64,000 nucleotides of DNA from UBA2108 sp002713215. GTDB taxonomy: Bacteria > Bacteroidota > Bacteroidia > Flavobacteriales_G > Salibacteraceae. The stretch spans positions 1 to 64,000 of the forward strand of contig CALAPY010000020.1 in assembly GCA_937891015.1 (NCBI GenBank). The letters are read 5' to 3'. Positions within the stretch are counted from its first letter, which is position 1, and each line of letters opens with the position of its first letter. This document shows positions 8,286 to 16,940 of the stretch, in pieces. The notes below the pieces were generated by a model, which ran no database searches, was not told the origin of the DNA, and was given only the letters and a program-made list of their open reading frames with translations. The translations under genes and the position numbers were made by a program.

Positions 8286-8966
8286 ATGAAAATCCTGTTG
8301 GTAGAAGATGAACCCCGCGTATCTTCCTTTATAAAAAAAGGGCTTGATGAGCAGGGACACAACGTTACACCTGCGTATGATGGGGTAATGGGCCTAAAGC
8401 TAGCTACCTCGGACACGTTTGACGTAATTATCCTTGACATCGTTATGCCTGGGCTCAATGGAATAGAATTGTGCCAACAATTAAGGGATAAACATAATAT
8501 TACCACGCCAATTCTTATGCTAACCGCCTTGGGTTCAACGGATGATGTGGTAACAGGCCTGGAGACCGGCGCTGATGATTACCTCACTAAACCTTTTAAG
8601 TTTAAAGAATTGCTCGCCAGAATTGGGGCTTTATCTCGACGGGGAGCGAGATCTCAAAACAACAAGAGCGAATTGCTCAAGGTTCAGGACCTGAAGATGA
8701 ACGTTACGTCAAAAGAAGTTTTCAGGGATGGGAGAGAGATCGTACTTACCGCCAGAGAGTTTGAACTGCTTGAATATTTGCTTAAAAACAAAAATCGGGT
8801 TGTGTCCAGAACGCGCATTTTAGAAAATGTATGGGGAGTTGATTACGACCTGGGCACCAACGTAGTTGATGTCTATATTAATTACTTAAGGAAGAAAGTT
8901 GAGGCTGGATTTCCAGGCAAAATAATCAAGACGGTAATCGGCATGGGGTACATCATTAAGGATTAG
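8286..8966 (+). CDS. OmpR/PhoB-family response regulator
   Basis: 226 residues. The receiver domain (about 1-118) has the acidic pair near residues 7-8, the phospho-acceptor Asp51 (VIILDIVMPG) and the conserved Lys in YLTKPF. A winged-helix DNA-binding domain occupies about 128-226 (LTAREFELLEYLLKN, then VDVYINYLRKKVE). The kinase gene begins 3 bp downstream, so they form one operon. The 11-bp-phased repeats before the next gene (10335-10374) have the layout PhoB-type domains bind, making the SulP transporter the likely target. The signal sensed is unknown. Confidence 0.93.
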   Translation: MKILLVEDEPRVSSFIKKGLDEQGHNVTPAYDGVMGLKLATSDTFDVIILDIVMPGLNGIELCQQLRDKHNITTPILMLTALGSTDDVVTGLETGADDYLTKPFKFKELLARIGALSRRGARSQNNKSELLKVQDLKMNVTSKEVFRDGREIVLTAREFELLEYLLKNKNRVVSRTRILENVWGVDYDLGTNVVDVYINYLRKKVEAGFPGKIIKTVIGMGYIIKD

Positions 8967-8969
8967 ATC

Positions 8970-10322
8970 ATGAAAATTAGTTCTCGCCTTTCCCTTACAT
9001 TTTCCGTAATCGCAAGTACGCTTTTTATTGCTTTTAGCTTAACTGTCTATTTTTTCTCAGCAAATTATCGAAAAGAAGACTTTCAGGATCGGTTGAAAGA
9101 GCGAGTAGAAATAACCGAGAAAATATTTTTAGAAAAAGACTCTTTCAGTCCGAGTGAATTTGAGAAAATTAATGACCAGTTTCTTCATACCCTTCCAGAG
9201 GAGACGGAAGAAGTGGTAGAAATACAGCCAAACAAGCCACTGAAGTTAGAGCATGACTATCCCGAAGAAATAAGGGAAAAACTTGAGAGTACGGAAACGC
9301 TGGAATTTGAAAGTGGAAAGATGCAGGGCATGTCCAAAATATTTCACGTAAATGGCAAGGATTACCTCATCATTGTAACAGCCATTGATAAGGTGGGACT
9401 GCAAAACCTGACCTTTTTGAAGAGCCTGCTAACCTTTATTTTCCTGGGCGGGGTTCCTCTTATATTTATAACCAGCATTATAATTGCCAAAAGAGCGCTG
9501 CTGCCCATTTCTAATAAAATTGATCTGGCTAACTCTATTAGTGCGTCCAACCTCCACCAACGATTAACCATTTACAACGAAAACGATGAATTGGGTAAAA
9601 TGGCGATTGCTTTCAACAAAGTACTGGACCGTCTTGAAGCCTCTTTTGAAGCACAAAAAGCCTTTATAAGAAATGCTTCACATGAAATTAGAAATCCGTT
9701 AACCGCCATTTTAGGAGAAGCTGAAATTGCAATCAGTAAATCCCGATCGCGGGAAGATTATAAAGAGTCACTCTCGGTGGTGTTATCAGAGGCAGAAACA
9801 TTAAACTCTACGGTCAACAACTTGCTGCAACTTTCTAAAGTCAATGCCAATGAAGAAAATATCCTTTACGAAGTAATTTCATTCAACCATTTTTTGATCC
9901 ATACCAAGGAAAATTACGATTTTCAAAACCCAGACAATCTTGTAACACTTACAATTTTGGAAGGAGATGAAACGAGTAATTTTAATGTATTGGCCAATAC
10001 CAACTTGCTAAACACAGCTATTATTAACCTAATTGATAATGCCTCTAAATTCTCATCAAACCAACCTGTTGAAATAGAATTGACTAGTTCGGAAGACCAT
10101 ATCGAGTTGAAAATAACGGATAAGGGCATTGGTATTCCCGAAAAGGACCTGGAGAAGATAATCACCCCTTTTTACAGAGGGAATAATGCCATAAAAATTA
10201 AAGGGTCTGGTATTGGTCTATCACTTAGTTCTAAAATCATTGAATTACATAAGGGTACCCTTGAAATAAAATCGGAACTAAGCTCAGGAACAGAAATAGT
10301 CGTGAAGCTGCCTTTAATTTAG
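8970..10322 (+). CDS. Membrane sensor histidine kinase
   Basis: 450 residues. Membrane segment 1 lies at about 10-30 and segment 2 at about 151-173, enclosing a periplasmic sensor region of about 120 residues with no family I recognise. A HAMP-like linker (about 175-225) leads to the HisKA dimerisation domain with His238 (RNASHEIRNPLTAI). The HATPase domain has an N-box (LIDNASKFS), a G1 box (ITDKGIGIP) and a later glycine-rich GSGIGLSL. All catalytic boxes look intact. It is paired with the response regulator 3 bp upstream. The class resembles CpxA/BaeS/CusS-type envelope-stress or metal sensors, but the ligand cannot be assigned. Confidence 0.9.
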   Translation: MKISSRLSLTFSVIASTLFIAFSLTVYFFSANYRKEDFQDRLKERVEITEKIFLEKDSFSPSEFEKINDQFLHTLPEETEEVVEIQPNKPLKLEHDYPEEIREKLESTETLEFESGKMQGMSKIFHVNGKDYLIIVTAIDKVGLQNLTFLKSLLTFIFLGGVPLIFITSIIIAKRALLPISNKIDLANSISASNLHQRLTIYNENDELGKMAIAFNKVLDRLEASFEAQKAFIRNASHEIRNPLTAILGEAEIAISKSRSREDYKESLSVVLSEAETLNSTVNNLLQLSKVNANEENILYEVISFNHFLIHTKENYDFQNPDNLVTLTILEGDETSNFNVLANTNLLNTAIINLIDNASKFSSNQPVEIELTSSEDHIELKITDKGIGIPEKDLEKIITPFYRGNNAIKIKGSGIGLSLSSKIIELHKGTLEIKSELSSGTEIVVKLPLI

Positions 10323-10334
10323 ATTTTATAACTA

Positions 10335-10374
10335 TTCTAATCCCATTTTAATGTTGTTCTAATTCGATTCTAAT
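10335..10374 (+). promoter_or_regulatory. PhoB-box-like operator: four 7-bp direct repeats at 11-bp period
   Basis: TTCTAAT occurs at 10335, 10357 and 10368, and TTTTAAT (one mismatch) at 10346, so the starts are exactly 11 bp apart. Each 7-bp unit is followed by a 4-bp spacer, as in PhoB/OmpR-family tandem binding sites. The array lies between the kinase stop (10322) and the sulP ATG (10420), directly after an OmpR-type regulator operon. Confidence 0.6.
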
Positions 10375-10419
10375 AGTGCTCATGCATTATTGTGCTCCAT
10401 TTTTTAACAGCGGATTTCA

Positions 10420-12000
10420 ATGAGCAGTACAGAAGAAAATTATCCCAAAATGTTTTCTAAAATTAAGCAGGATGTTCCTGCCAGTATCGTTGTTTTCTTC
10501 GTTGCTGTTCCCTTGTGTTTGGGGATTGCTCTTGCGAGTGGCGCACCACTGTTTTCAGGGCTAATCGCTGGCATTGTTGGGGGTATTGTTGTGGGTTCAT
10601 TAAGTAACTCTGCCCTTGGTGTAAGTGGCCCGGCTGCAGGCTTGGCAGTAATTGTTTTAACCTCAATTCAAACCTTAGGTAGTTATGAAATATTCCTGGT
10701 AGCTGTTGTTCTGGCCGGGTTGTTTCAGATTATCATGGGCCTCTTAAAAGGTGGAATCATTGGTTATTATTTCCCTTCTTCGGTGATTAAAGGTATGCTA
10801 ACCGGTATTGGAATCATTATTATTCTTAAGCAAATACCACATGCATTTGGTTACGATAAAGACTACGAAGGTGACCTCTCATTTAACCAGCCCGATGGGG
10901 AGAACACCTTTACGGAACTCATTAACATGCTTGAACACATTAGTACAGGGGCTGTAATTGTTAGTGTTATTTCAATTTCCATTCTATTGCTTTGGGAGCT
11001 TTACCTTACCCGTAATTACAAAGTGTTTAAATTAATTCAAGGTCCTTTGGTAGCGGTTGCCGCAGGAATATTCTATCAAATGCTCACGTTAAATTATGCG
11101 CCAGACCTTGCCTTGGACAAACAACACCTGGTTAGTGTTCCCGTTGCAGGTAATTTTTCTGAATTTTTAGGCCAATTCACAATACCTGATTTCAGTGCTA
11201 TTATGAATGAACAGGTTTGGCTTATCGCTATTACTATTGCTGTGGTAGCAAGCCTTGAAACACTATTAAGTGTTGAAGCAACTGACAAACTGGACCCCAA
11301 AAAACGTATTACCAATACGGACCGCGAACTTTTAGCGCAAGGTGTAGGAAATGCAGTTTCGGGATTAATTGGTGGGTTGCCGGTTACCCAGGTAATTGTT
11401 CGAAGTTCTGCAAACATTCAATCCAACGGACAAACCAAATTGTCGACCATAGTCCATGGCTTTTTACTGCTTACCAGTGTGGCTCTGGTACCTTTTGTTC
11501 TCAACATGATTCCGCTTGCGGTACTTGCATGTATACTTTTCTTTGTTGGTTACAAGTTGGCGAAACCCAGTTTGTTCATGCAAATGTATAAGCTGGGTTG
11601 GGAACAGTTTATTCCATTTCTTGTTACTATTCTAGGTATTGTCTTTACCAACTTATTGGTTGGTATATCCATGGGCGTGGCCGTGGCTATTATTATATTT
11701 CTTAGAAACAGCTTTAAAAACTCTCACTTCCTGCATACCAAGGTGGTAGACAATGGTCATCATAAAGTGCGAATGACTTTGGCCGAAGAGGTATCCTTCC
11801 TTAATAAAGGAGCTATCCTTAAGGCTTTGGATGGACTTCCAAAAGGAACCCATCTTACTATTGACATGAGTAAGTCATGGAGCATTGATTACGACGTGCT
11901 GGAAATTATCGACAACTTCAAGGATCATTCAGACGAAAGGGAAATAAAAATGAGGCTCATTAAACGGGGTGAGTTTGAAACCGAAACCGTGGATTATTAA
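10420..12000 (+). CDS. SulP-family inorganic anion transporter
   Basis: 526 residues. The membrane domain spans about 20-430 with roughly 12-14 helices, beginning with the family motif region PASIVVFFVAVPLCLGIALASGAP. A conserved ASLETLLSVEATDKLDP helix lies mid-protein. A cytoplasmic STAS-like domain ends the protein (about 440-526; LTIDMSKSWSIDYDVLEII). SulP proteins move sulfate, bicarbonate or other anions; several bacterial members of this length are bicarbonate/sodium symporters. No carbonic anhydrase or sulfur gene is adjacent, so the substrate stays open. The upstream two-component operon and operator array suggest controlled expression. Confidence 0.9.
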   Translation: MSSTEENYPKMFSKIKQDVPASIVVFFVAVPLCLGIALASGAPLFSGLIAGIVGGIVVGSLSNSALGVSGPAAGLAVIVLTSIQTLGSYEIFLVAVVLAGLFQIIMGLLKGGIIGYYFPSSVIKGMLTGIGIIIILKQIPHAFGYDKDYEGDLSFNQPDGENTFTELINMLEHISTGAVIVSVISISILLLWELYLTRNYKVFKLIQGPLVAVAAGIFYQMLTLNYAPDLALDKQHLVSVPVAGNFSEFLGQFTIPDFSAIMNEQVWLIAITIAVVASLETLLSVEATDKLDPKKRITNTDRELLAQGVGNAVSGLIGGLPVTQVIVRSSANIQSNGQTKLSTIVHGFLLLTSVALVPFVLNMIPLAVLACILFFVGYKLAKPSLFMQMYKLGWEQFIPFLVTILGIVFTNLLVGISMGVAVAIIIFLRNSFKNSHFLHTKVVDNGHHKVRMTLAEEVSFLNKGAILKALDGLPKGTHLTIDMSKSWSIDYDVLEIIDNFKDHSDEREIKMRLIKRGEFETETVDY

Positions 12001-12014
12001 GTACATTCTTGGGG

Positions 12015-12731
12015 CTAACCCATCTTTATTTCTTTCTTGTTTTCAACGGTAATTTCAGACCCTTCGGCCAGAAAAACTGATACCGGCTGCAATGCATCCA
12101 ACCAGGAAAATTCAGGTCCGTAAGTTTTACCAAAGTCTGCAGAAATTTTGTATTGGCGTACTGGATAATGAAGCCACCTTGGATGAGTAACCTCATATTC
12201 GAACGTTTTAGTGTCTTTTACCCGAGTATATCCCCAATAGTGTTCTGTAATAAACTCGACCTCACTTTCTGGTTCAATTTTTTCAGCATCTAAGCTTGCA
12301 TGAACTTTAAAACTATTTTCTTTCTGTGAAGTCCTCCAGCTATATTCAACACTTCTATATTCTTCATTCGTGTCCCAATTATGGCTCATGGGTAGCGTTT
12401 GATAATGTTCGTTATACAATGAATTAGCCACAATCGTAATTGCAGATTTAGGTACAATCTCTTTTATAAATACCACCCCTCTTTTTAACTTACCATCTAC
12501 AACGCGCTTTACATAAAAACGCAAATTAACTTCCTCAAAATTCACATGAAAAGGAACTTTCATTCCCATAATCCGGGTGTTAACGAACATGAACCCCACC
12601 AGGCTTATGTAGCACTTATTATCCCATATATCAAATTCCGTCCCTACCGGTAAATACCGGGTTAGTTGGTTTTTATCAACTACGTAGTTTGCTAGTGCAA
12701 GCTTTCGCCACTCTGCTCGTAAAAAACTCAT
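12015..12731 (-). CDS. DUF2071 (YqjF-like) protein
   Basis: 238 residues, soluble, with no signal peptide. It opens with FLRAEWRKLALANYVVDKNQLTRYLPVGTE, typical of DUF2071/YqjF proteins, which fold as acetoacetate-decarboxylase-like beta-cones. Strands such as CYISLVGFMFVNTRIMG and NLRFYVKR follow. Function in the cell is unknown. It stands alone, convergent to sulP with a 14-bp gap, with its own -7 element at 12750-12757 and a terminator of the upstream gene beyond that. Confidence 0.82.
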   Translation of the reverse strand: MSFLRAEWRKLALANYVVDKNQLTRYLPVGTEFDIWDNKCYISLVGFMFVNTRIMGMKVPFHVNFEEVNLRFYVKRVVDGKLKRGVVFIKEIVPKSAITIVANSLYNEHYQTLPMSHNWDTNEEYRSVEYSWRTSQKENSFKVHASLDAEKIEPESEVEFITEHYWGYTRVKDTKTFEYEVTHPRWLHYPVRQYKISADFGKTYGPEFSWLDALQPVSVFLAEGSEITVENKKEIKMG

Positions 12732-12749
12732 TATCGAATTTTATTTAGG

Positions 12750-12757
12750 CAAAGTTA
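12750..12757 (-). promoter_or_regulatory. -7 element (TAACTTTG) for the DUF2071 gene
   Basis: An exact TAnnTTTG match on the minus strand, 18 nt before the ATG at 12731. Confidence 0.48.
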
Positions 12758-12773
12758 ACCTACCCATTAATAC

Positions 12774-12811
12774 AAAAAAGGGAGCTACCTCACTTGTGAA
12801 ATAGCTCCCTT
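12774..12811 (-). terminator. Rho-independent terminator of the choice-of-anchor V gene
   Basis: Ten-base arms (AAGGGAGCTA at 12778-12787, TAGCTCCCTT at 12802-12811) enclose a 14-nt loop. Read on the minus strand, a run of T follows at once. It sits 22 bp after the stop codon at 12833. Confidence 0.8.
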
Positions 12812-12832
12812 ATCTATCAAAAAATCGTTTGT

Positions 12833-13621
12833 TTATTGCTTCACAATGCGAGTCAAAAGTCCGGACTGCTCACTATACAGAAAATAAATTCCTTCATCGA
12901 GTTCTGATACATCCACCCGATTAGTTCCATTTTCAAGCGTACCCGAAATCCTGGTTAATCCACTTAAGTCAAATATTTTGAACTCACCCGAAACCCTGCC
13001 ATTAATTGACAACTGACTTTCTACCGGATTCGGATAAATCAGAACATTTGGGCCTTCTTTGTGCAATGCAATTCCTGTTGTACTGGTATTTTCCTTTACC
13101 GTGAGAGAACTCTTTTTTATTACATCCCCCGTAGTAGTTCCACGGTTATCCGAAGCATTACCTGCTCCATAAAAGGTAATATCCCCACTTCCGGCACTTG
13201 GTGCAGTCCAGGTAAAAGCCCATGTTTTTGTTCCCGTTCCACTGGTACTTGTGTGGAGGTGGGTAATGTGAGATCCCCCATTTAGTATTTGAGTTGCTGC
13301 AGTTTTTACAAAAGTTCCTTTTTTATTACCACTTCCGTCCTCTGATGTAACCTGAAAACCAAATTTGCTAACCGCTGCTTCTGAAATTGAAAATGAAACA
13401 TTGTAAGTTTTACCGGCTTCCCAACCAGTAGCTGGAACATCGCTCGAAATCATGTTATTAACCGTTGTAGCTGTTCCTGAATGACAACCAGACTGAGCGC
13501 AAGTTTTATTGTTATCACCATTTGATCCTGTTGCTCCACTAGATGGTGCGCCATTTGTGTAAGCGTTAAACAGAATCCAGCTTACTGCTGCCAACGAGAG
13601 AATTGTAATTTGCTTTTTCAT
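12833..13621 (-). CDS. T9SS-exported choice-of-anchor V (reeler-like) protein
   Basis: 262 residues. A signal peptide (about 1-24) is followed by a Cys-containing segment (CAQSGCHSG at about 41-49), then a beta-sandwich at about 55-175 (VPATGWEAGKTYNVSFSI, WAFTWTAPSAGSGDITFYGAG). This matches the choice-of-anchor V domain family. A type-A T9SS sorting domain ends the protein (about 190-262; VLIYPNPVES, then ELDEGIYFL and IVKQ). The protein should be moved across the outer membrane and attached to the surface or released. The usual CxxCH of this family appears here as C-x4-C-H. It is a single-gene unit with a promoter at 13643-13650 and a terminator after it. Confidence 0.85.
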   Translation of the reverse strand: MKKQITILSLAAVSWILFNAYTNGAPSSGATGSNGDNNKTCAQSGCHSGTATTVNNMISSDVPATGWEAGKTYNVSFSISEAAVSKFGFQVTSEDGSGNKKGTFVKTAATQILNGGSHITHLHTSTSGTGTKTWAFTWTAPSAGSGDITFYGAGNASDNRGTTTGDVIKKSSLTVKENTSTTGIALHKEGPNVLIYPNPVESQLSINGRVSGEFKIFDLSGLTRISGTLENGTNRVDVSELDEGIYFLYSEQSGLLTRIVKQ

Positions 13622-13642
13622 AGTATTAAATCTTTTCTAAGC

Positions 13643-13650
13643 CAAATTTA
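13643..13650 (-). promoter_or_regulatory. -7 element (TAAATTTG) for the choice-of-anchor V gene
   Basis: An exact match on the minus strand, 21 nt before the ATG at 13621. Confidence 0.48.
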
Positions 13651-13744
13651 TCTTAATTATGTATGTCTTAATTGTACTTTTCCTGTCAATGGTTGGATAA
13701 ATGTAGTAAACTGTACAATTGTCCTTTAAAGGAAATCACTAAAA

Positions 13745-14755
13745 TTATTTTTCCCTGTAAATTACCTCCAACACAGTCTCCCCTACAGCGTGCAACGTAT
13801 TTTTATCAATCACGTCCATATTGTCGCTATGTCTGTGATGGAAATGCCCGAAGTCGCGCTTTCTTGGGTCGTAATGGATAATATCGATAGAAGGAATATT
13901 GGCTAAAACACTTACCGGAACATGGTCATCGGTGATTCCACCACCTGCAACATCCTGAATAAAGTACTTCCCATAACCAAGTTTATTAGCTATAAACCAC
14001 ACATTGGAAACCAGGGACGAATTGTATTTTATGGACCCTGCTTCTTTCGGAAATGTTGCATTTGCACTACCTACCATGTCAAGGAGTATACCATATTTCG
14101 GCCTCACAAAATCCTCAGGTAGGTTGTTTGCCCAATACTGCGAACCTAAACACCAGGTATTCGATGACTCCGCTCCTTGCATGGTTCCGGATGGCTGTCC
14201 ATAATCCTCCGCATCAAAAAACACAATATCAATTCCGACAGACGGTTTTAATGAATCCTGAGCAATAATTCTGGCAATCTCCAGTAAAACACCTACTCCA
14301 CTCGCCCCATCATTAGCTCCTAAGATTGGCTTCTTTTTGTCTTTGGTATCTCTATCAGCAAAAGGCCTGGTATCCCAATGGGCGAATAACATTATCCGAT
14401 TGGGGTTTTCGGAATTGAACCTACCCGTAATGTTATATATAGGTAACTCAACACCATCAAAACTTGTAACCTTCGCTTCCTGTACCTGGGTCTCCATTCC
14501 CAATTGAGACAGTTCTTTTTCGAGGTATTCAGCGCATCGTTTGTGCGATGGTGTTCCAGGTACTCTTGGACCAAAATCTACCTGGGTTTTAATATATTGA
14601 TAGGCATTATCAGCATTAAATTCAGGCCTTTCTATGGGAACAAACCGAACCTTATTAGTTGGTTTTCCCTTTTTTAATGACCGCTTTGGCTCTTCTTCAC
14701 AAGAAACGAATACGAGTGCAGGAATGACAATTAACAACAGGAATCTGTGAAACAT
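13745..14755 (-). CDS. M28-family peptidase / glutaminyl-peptide cyclotransferase-like lipoprotein
   Basis: 336 residues. The signal ends in a lipobox (LVFVSC), so it is a lipoprotein. The catalytic domain has VDFGPRVPGTPSHKRC, the metal-ligand segment FAHWDTRPFADRD, and ILGANDGASGVGVLLEIARI with the second metal Asp. VFFDAEDYGQ and a later HH-containing stretch (FGHFHHRHSDNMDVI) follow. This pattern is closest to the glutaminyl cyclase branch of M28 zinc enzymes, which convert N-terminal Gln to pyroglutamate. Such enzymes often act on periplasmic and exported proteins of Bacteroidota, whose Gln is exposed after signal cleavage. An aminopeptidase cannot be excluded. The ATG overlaps the stop of the upstream gene by 1 bp. 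Confidence 0.82.
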   Translation of the reverse strand: MFHRFLLLIVIPALVFVSCEEEPKRSLKKGKPTNKVRFVPIERPEFNADNAYQYIKTQVDFGPRVPGTPSHKRCAEYLEKELSQLGMETQVQEAKVTSFDGVELPIYNITGRFNSENPNRIMLFAHWDTRPFADRDTKDKKKPILGANDGASGVGVLLEIARIIAQDSLKPSVGIDIVFFDAEDYGQPSGTMQGAESSNTWCLGSQYWANNLPEDFVRPKYGILLDMVGSANATFPKEAGSIKYNSSLVSNVWFIANKLGYGKYFIQDVAGGGITDDHVPVSVLANIPSIDIIHYDPRKRDFGHFHHRHSDNMDVIDKNTLHAVGETVLEVIYREK

Positions 14756-15693
14756 TAAACTTTGTCCTTAAGGTTTTTAATCATATTTCTTACCAAGCCT
14801 GGCATATCATATTTCTCCTTCCAACCCCAATGCACTCTCGCTTCGGTATCATTAATACTAGCCGGCCAGGTACTGGCTATTTCCTGCCTGTAATCCGGGT
14901 GATAGGTAATCTCAAAATTTGGAATATGATTCTTAATTTCTTTGGCCAGTTGCTGTGGGTTAAAGTTCATGGCAGAAATATTATAACACGTTCTCAGTTT
15001 TATGTTTTCAGCCGGAGCCTCCATAATTTCCCTGGTTGCTCTTATAGCATCTTCCATGTGCATCATGGGCAATGAAGTATCATGGCTCAAAAAGCAATCG
15101 AAACTTTCTCCACGAAGGGCAGAATAAAAAATATCAACCGCGTAATCCGTTGTACCACCTCCGGGTAGGCTCTTCCAACCAATCAGACCTGGATACCTAA
15201 CGCCTCTTACGTCAACATTAAATTTCTCATGGTAATACTGATTCCACATTTCGCCTGCAAGCTTACCAATTCCATAAACTGTATTCGGTTCTATAACTGT
15301 TTTTTGTGGTGTTTGTTGTTTGGGGGTTGTTGGGCCAAAAACAGCAATTGAGCTTGGCCAAAAGATTTTTTTAATGTGCCCTTCCTTGGCCAATTCAAGG
15401 ACATTAAATTGTCCATCAATTGTAAGCTTCCAACCAAAGGCAGGGTTTTTCTCTGCAGTTGCTGAAAGTAGGGCCGCCAGATTATAAACCTGTGTTACAC
15501 CTTCCTTTTTTATTAAAGAATAAAGACGGTCCTTATCCAGCACATCCAATTGTTCGTATCTACCCTTTATGTCTGCAGATTCTTTAACATCAGAAGCAAT
15601 TACGTTTTCAACTCCATAATCTCCGCAAAGACTCTCAAACAATTCTCTACCTACTTGACCCAGTGAACCAATGATTAATACTTTTTCTGCCAT
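14755..15693 (-). CDS. tdh: L-threonine 3-dehydrogenase, SDR (epimerase-like) type
   Basis: 312 residues. The NAD-binding Rossmann motif is at 8-15 (IGSLGQVGREL region). The extended-SDR catalytic set is present: Ser114/Ser115 in FWPSSIAVFGP, and Tyr140 with Lys144 in VYGIGKLAGE. RGVRYPGLIGW and GGGTTDYAVDIFYSAL match the short-chain threonine dehydrogenases known from psychrophilic flavobacteria and archaea. It oxidises L-threonine to 2-amino-3-oxobutyrate. The partner glycine C-acetyltransferase (kbl) is not in the window. It is joined to the downstream M28 gene by a 1-bp stop/start overlap, so the two share an mRNA. Confidence 0.88.
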   Translation of the reverse strand: MAEKVLIIGSLGQVGRELFESLCGDYGVENVIASDVKESADIKGRYEQLDVLDKDRLYSLIKKEGVTQVYNLAALLSATAEKNPAFGWKLTIDGQFNVLELAKEGHIKKIFWPSSIAVFGPTTPKQQTPQKTVIEPNTVYGIGKLAGEMWNQYYHEKFNVDVRGVRYPGLIGWKSLPGGGTTDYAVDIFYSALRGESFDCFLSHDTSLPMMHMEDAIRATREIMEAPAENIKLRTCYNISAMNFNPQQLAKEIKNHIPNFEITYHPDYRQEIASTWPASINDTEARVHWGWKEKYDMPGLVRNMIKNLKDKV

Positions 15694-15718
15694 ATTTTAT
15701 ACCTGAATTGGAAGACAG

Positions 15719-15726
15719 CAAATGTA
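15719..15726 (-). promoter_or_regulatory. -7 element (TACATTTG) for tdh
   Basis: An exact match on the minus strand, 25 nt before the ATG at 15693. Confidence 0.45.
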
Positions 15727-15783
15727 TCAAAGTGATGGCATTCCCCTAGCGAGTTTTGAAGATGGTAATCCGAATCTTAAAAA

Positions 15784-16830
15784 TCAAGCCGGAGTCTTTC
15801 CTACAATAGGCACTTCGCCCGTAAGAGTCTTCAAAAATGTAACAATCGATTCCGCCTCTTCACTGGTAATTGTCTTGTTGTTTTGCAATTGAGCCATAAT
15901 TATCACTGCTTCTTTCAAATCAGAAATACTTCCGTCGTGAAAATAGGGATACGTTTTTTCAATGTTTCTAAGACTTGGAACTTTAAACACGTACCGGTCA
16001 GCTTCATTTTGGGTTTCCTTAAATCGCCCATCATCAACTGGATCACTTTTTGTCTTCTCCCAATAATCCCCATGTAGTCCAAATTTTTGAAACATATTTC
16101 CTCCGACGGCTTCACCCGAATGACAGGTGATACAACCTGTATTAATGAACAATTTCAGGCCTTCCTTTTCCTTTTTATTTAATGCGTTTTCATTTCCCTT
16201 TAGATACTGATCAAACTTCGATGGGGTGAGCAGTTTTCGTTCAAATGCGCCAATTGCCAACTGCAAGTTTTCGTAGCTGATTTTTTCATTTGGAAATGCT
16301 GCATTAAACATTGAAACGTATTCCTTTACTCCTTCCAATCGTTTTACCATAAATTCTTTGGAAGGTATGTTCATTTCAACGGGGTTCAGGATTGGCCCTC
16401 CGGCTTGCTCTTCAACATCGGCAGCCCTGCCATCCCAAAACTGGCTAAAATGAAGTGCTGCATTTAGTACTGTAGGCGAATTCCGATCACCATTTTTACC
16501 TTCATCACCGGGAGAAGTGGGTAGATTATCTACTCCGTAGGTTTCCAAATTATGGCAGGAGTTACAAGATATGTTTTGGTCTTTGGAAAGACGTTTGTCA
16601 AAAAACAACTTTTTACCCAAATCTACCTTCTCCTTAGTCAATGGATTGTTTTCAGAAACAGCCTCTTCGGGCAATGGTAAAAAGTATCGTTTGGCCTCCG
16701 TCAATAAATCAACCTCCGCTGTTTTTTTATAATCCTTTAATACTGTTTTCGGCTTTGTTTCTTTTGGTTGCTCACTTCCACAAGACAACAGCACCATCCA
16801 TAAAATAACCAGCGCGGCAATATTCTTCAT
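15784..16830 (-). CDS. Dihaem cytochrome c peroxidase (MauG/CcpA family) lipoprotein
   Basis: About 348 residues from the ATG at 16830. The signal MKNIAALVILWMVLLSC ends in a lipobox. Two CxxCH haem sites are present (CNSCH about 70 residues after the lipobox Cys, and CITCH about 145 further on). A conserved tryptophan-containing FWDGRAADVEEQAGGPILNPVEM segment and a C-terminal KVPSLRNIEKTYPYFHDGS follow. These are the hallmarks of bacterial cytochrome c peroxidases, which reduce hydrogen peroxide in the periplasm. The frame opens at a GTG (16860) and has another ATG at 16842, but a -7 element at 16848-16855 favours the 16830 start. It is divergent from hmgA. Confidence 0.88.
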   Translation of the reverse strand: MKNIAALVILWMVLLSCGSEQPKETKPKTVLKDYKKTAEVDLLTEAKRYFLPLPEEAVSENNPLTKEKVDLGKKLFFDKRLSKDQNISCNSCHNLETYGVDNLPTSPGDEGKNGDRNSPTVLNAALHFSQFWDGRAADVEEQAGGPILNPVEMNIPSKEFMVKRLEGVKEYVSMFNAAFPNEKISYENLQLAIGAFERKLLTPSKFDQYLKGNENALNKKEKEGLKLFINTGCITCHSGEAVGGNMFQKFGLHGDYWEKTKSDPVDDGRFKETQNEADRYVFKVPSLRNIEKTYPYFHDGSISDLKEAVIIMAQLQNNKTITSEEAESIVTFLKTLTGEVPIVGKTPA

Positions 16831-16847
16831 AATATCTTTCATTTTTC

Positions 16848-16855
16848 CAAAAATA
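16848..16855 (-). promoter_or_regulatory. -7 element (TATTTTTG) for the peroxidase gene
   Basis: An exact match on the minus strand, 17 nt before the preferred ATG at 16830. It lies inside the longer GTG-initiated frame, which argues against that start. Confidence 0.45.
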
Positions 16856-16904
16856 TGCACTGTTTCGCAAAATGAAAGTAATAGTTGTTACCTAACAAAC
16901 TGAA

Positions 16905-16918
16905 ATGATATATGTCAT
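16905..16918. promoter_or_regulatory. Candidate operator: 14-bp near-palindrome before hmgA
   Basis: ATGATATATGTCAT matches its own reverse complement at 12 of 14 positions. It lies 22 bp upstream of the hmgA -7 element, where the -33 region should be, and between two divergent promoters. Confidence 0.3.
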
Positions 16919-16940
16919 TGGTTTAAGAAATGCCTCCCGA

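Noticed and set aside
13722..13733. Perfect 12-bp palindrome TCCTTTAAAGGA after the M28 gene
   Set aside because: No T-run and not next to a promoter element; a chance AT-rich dyad cannot be excluded.
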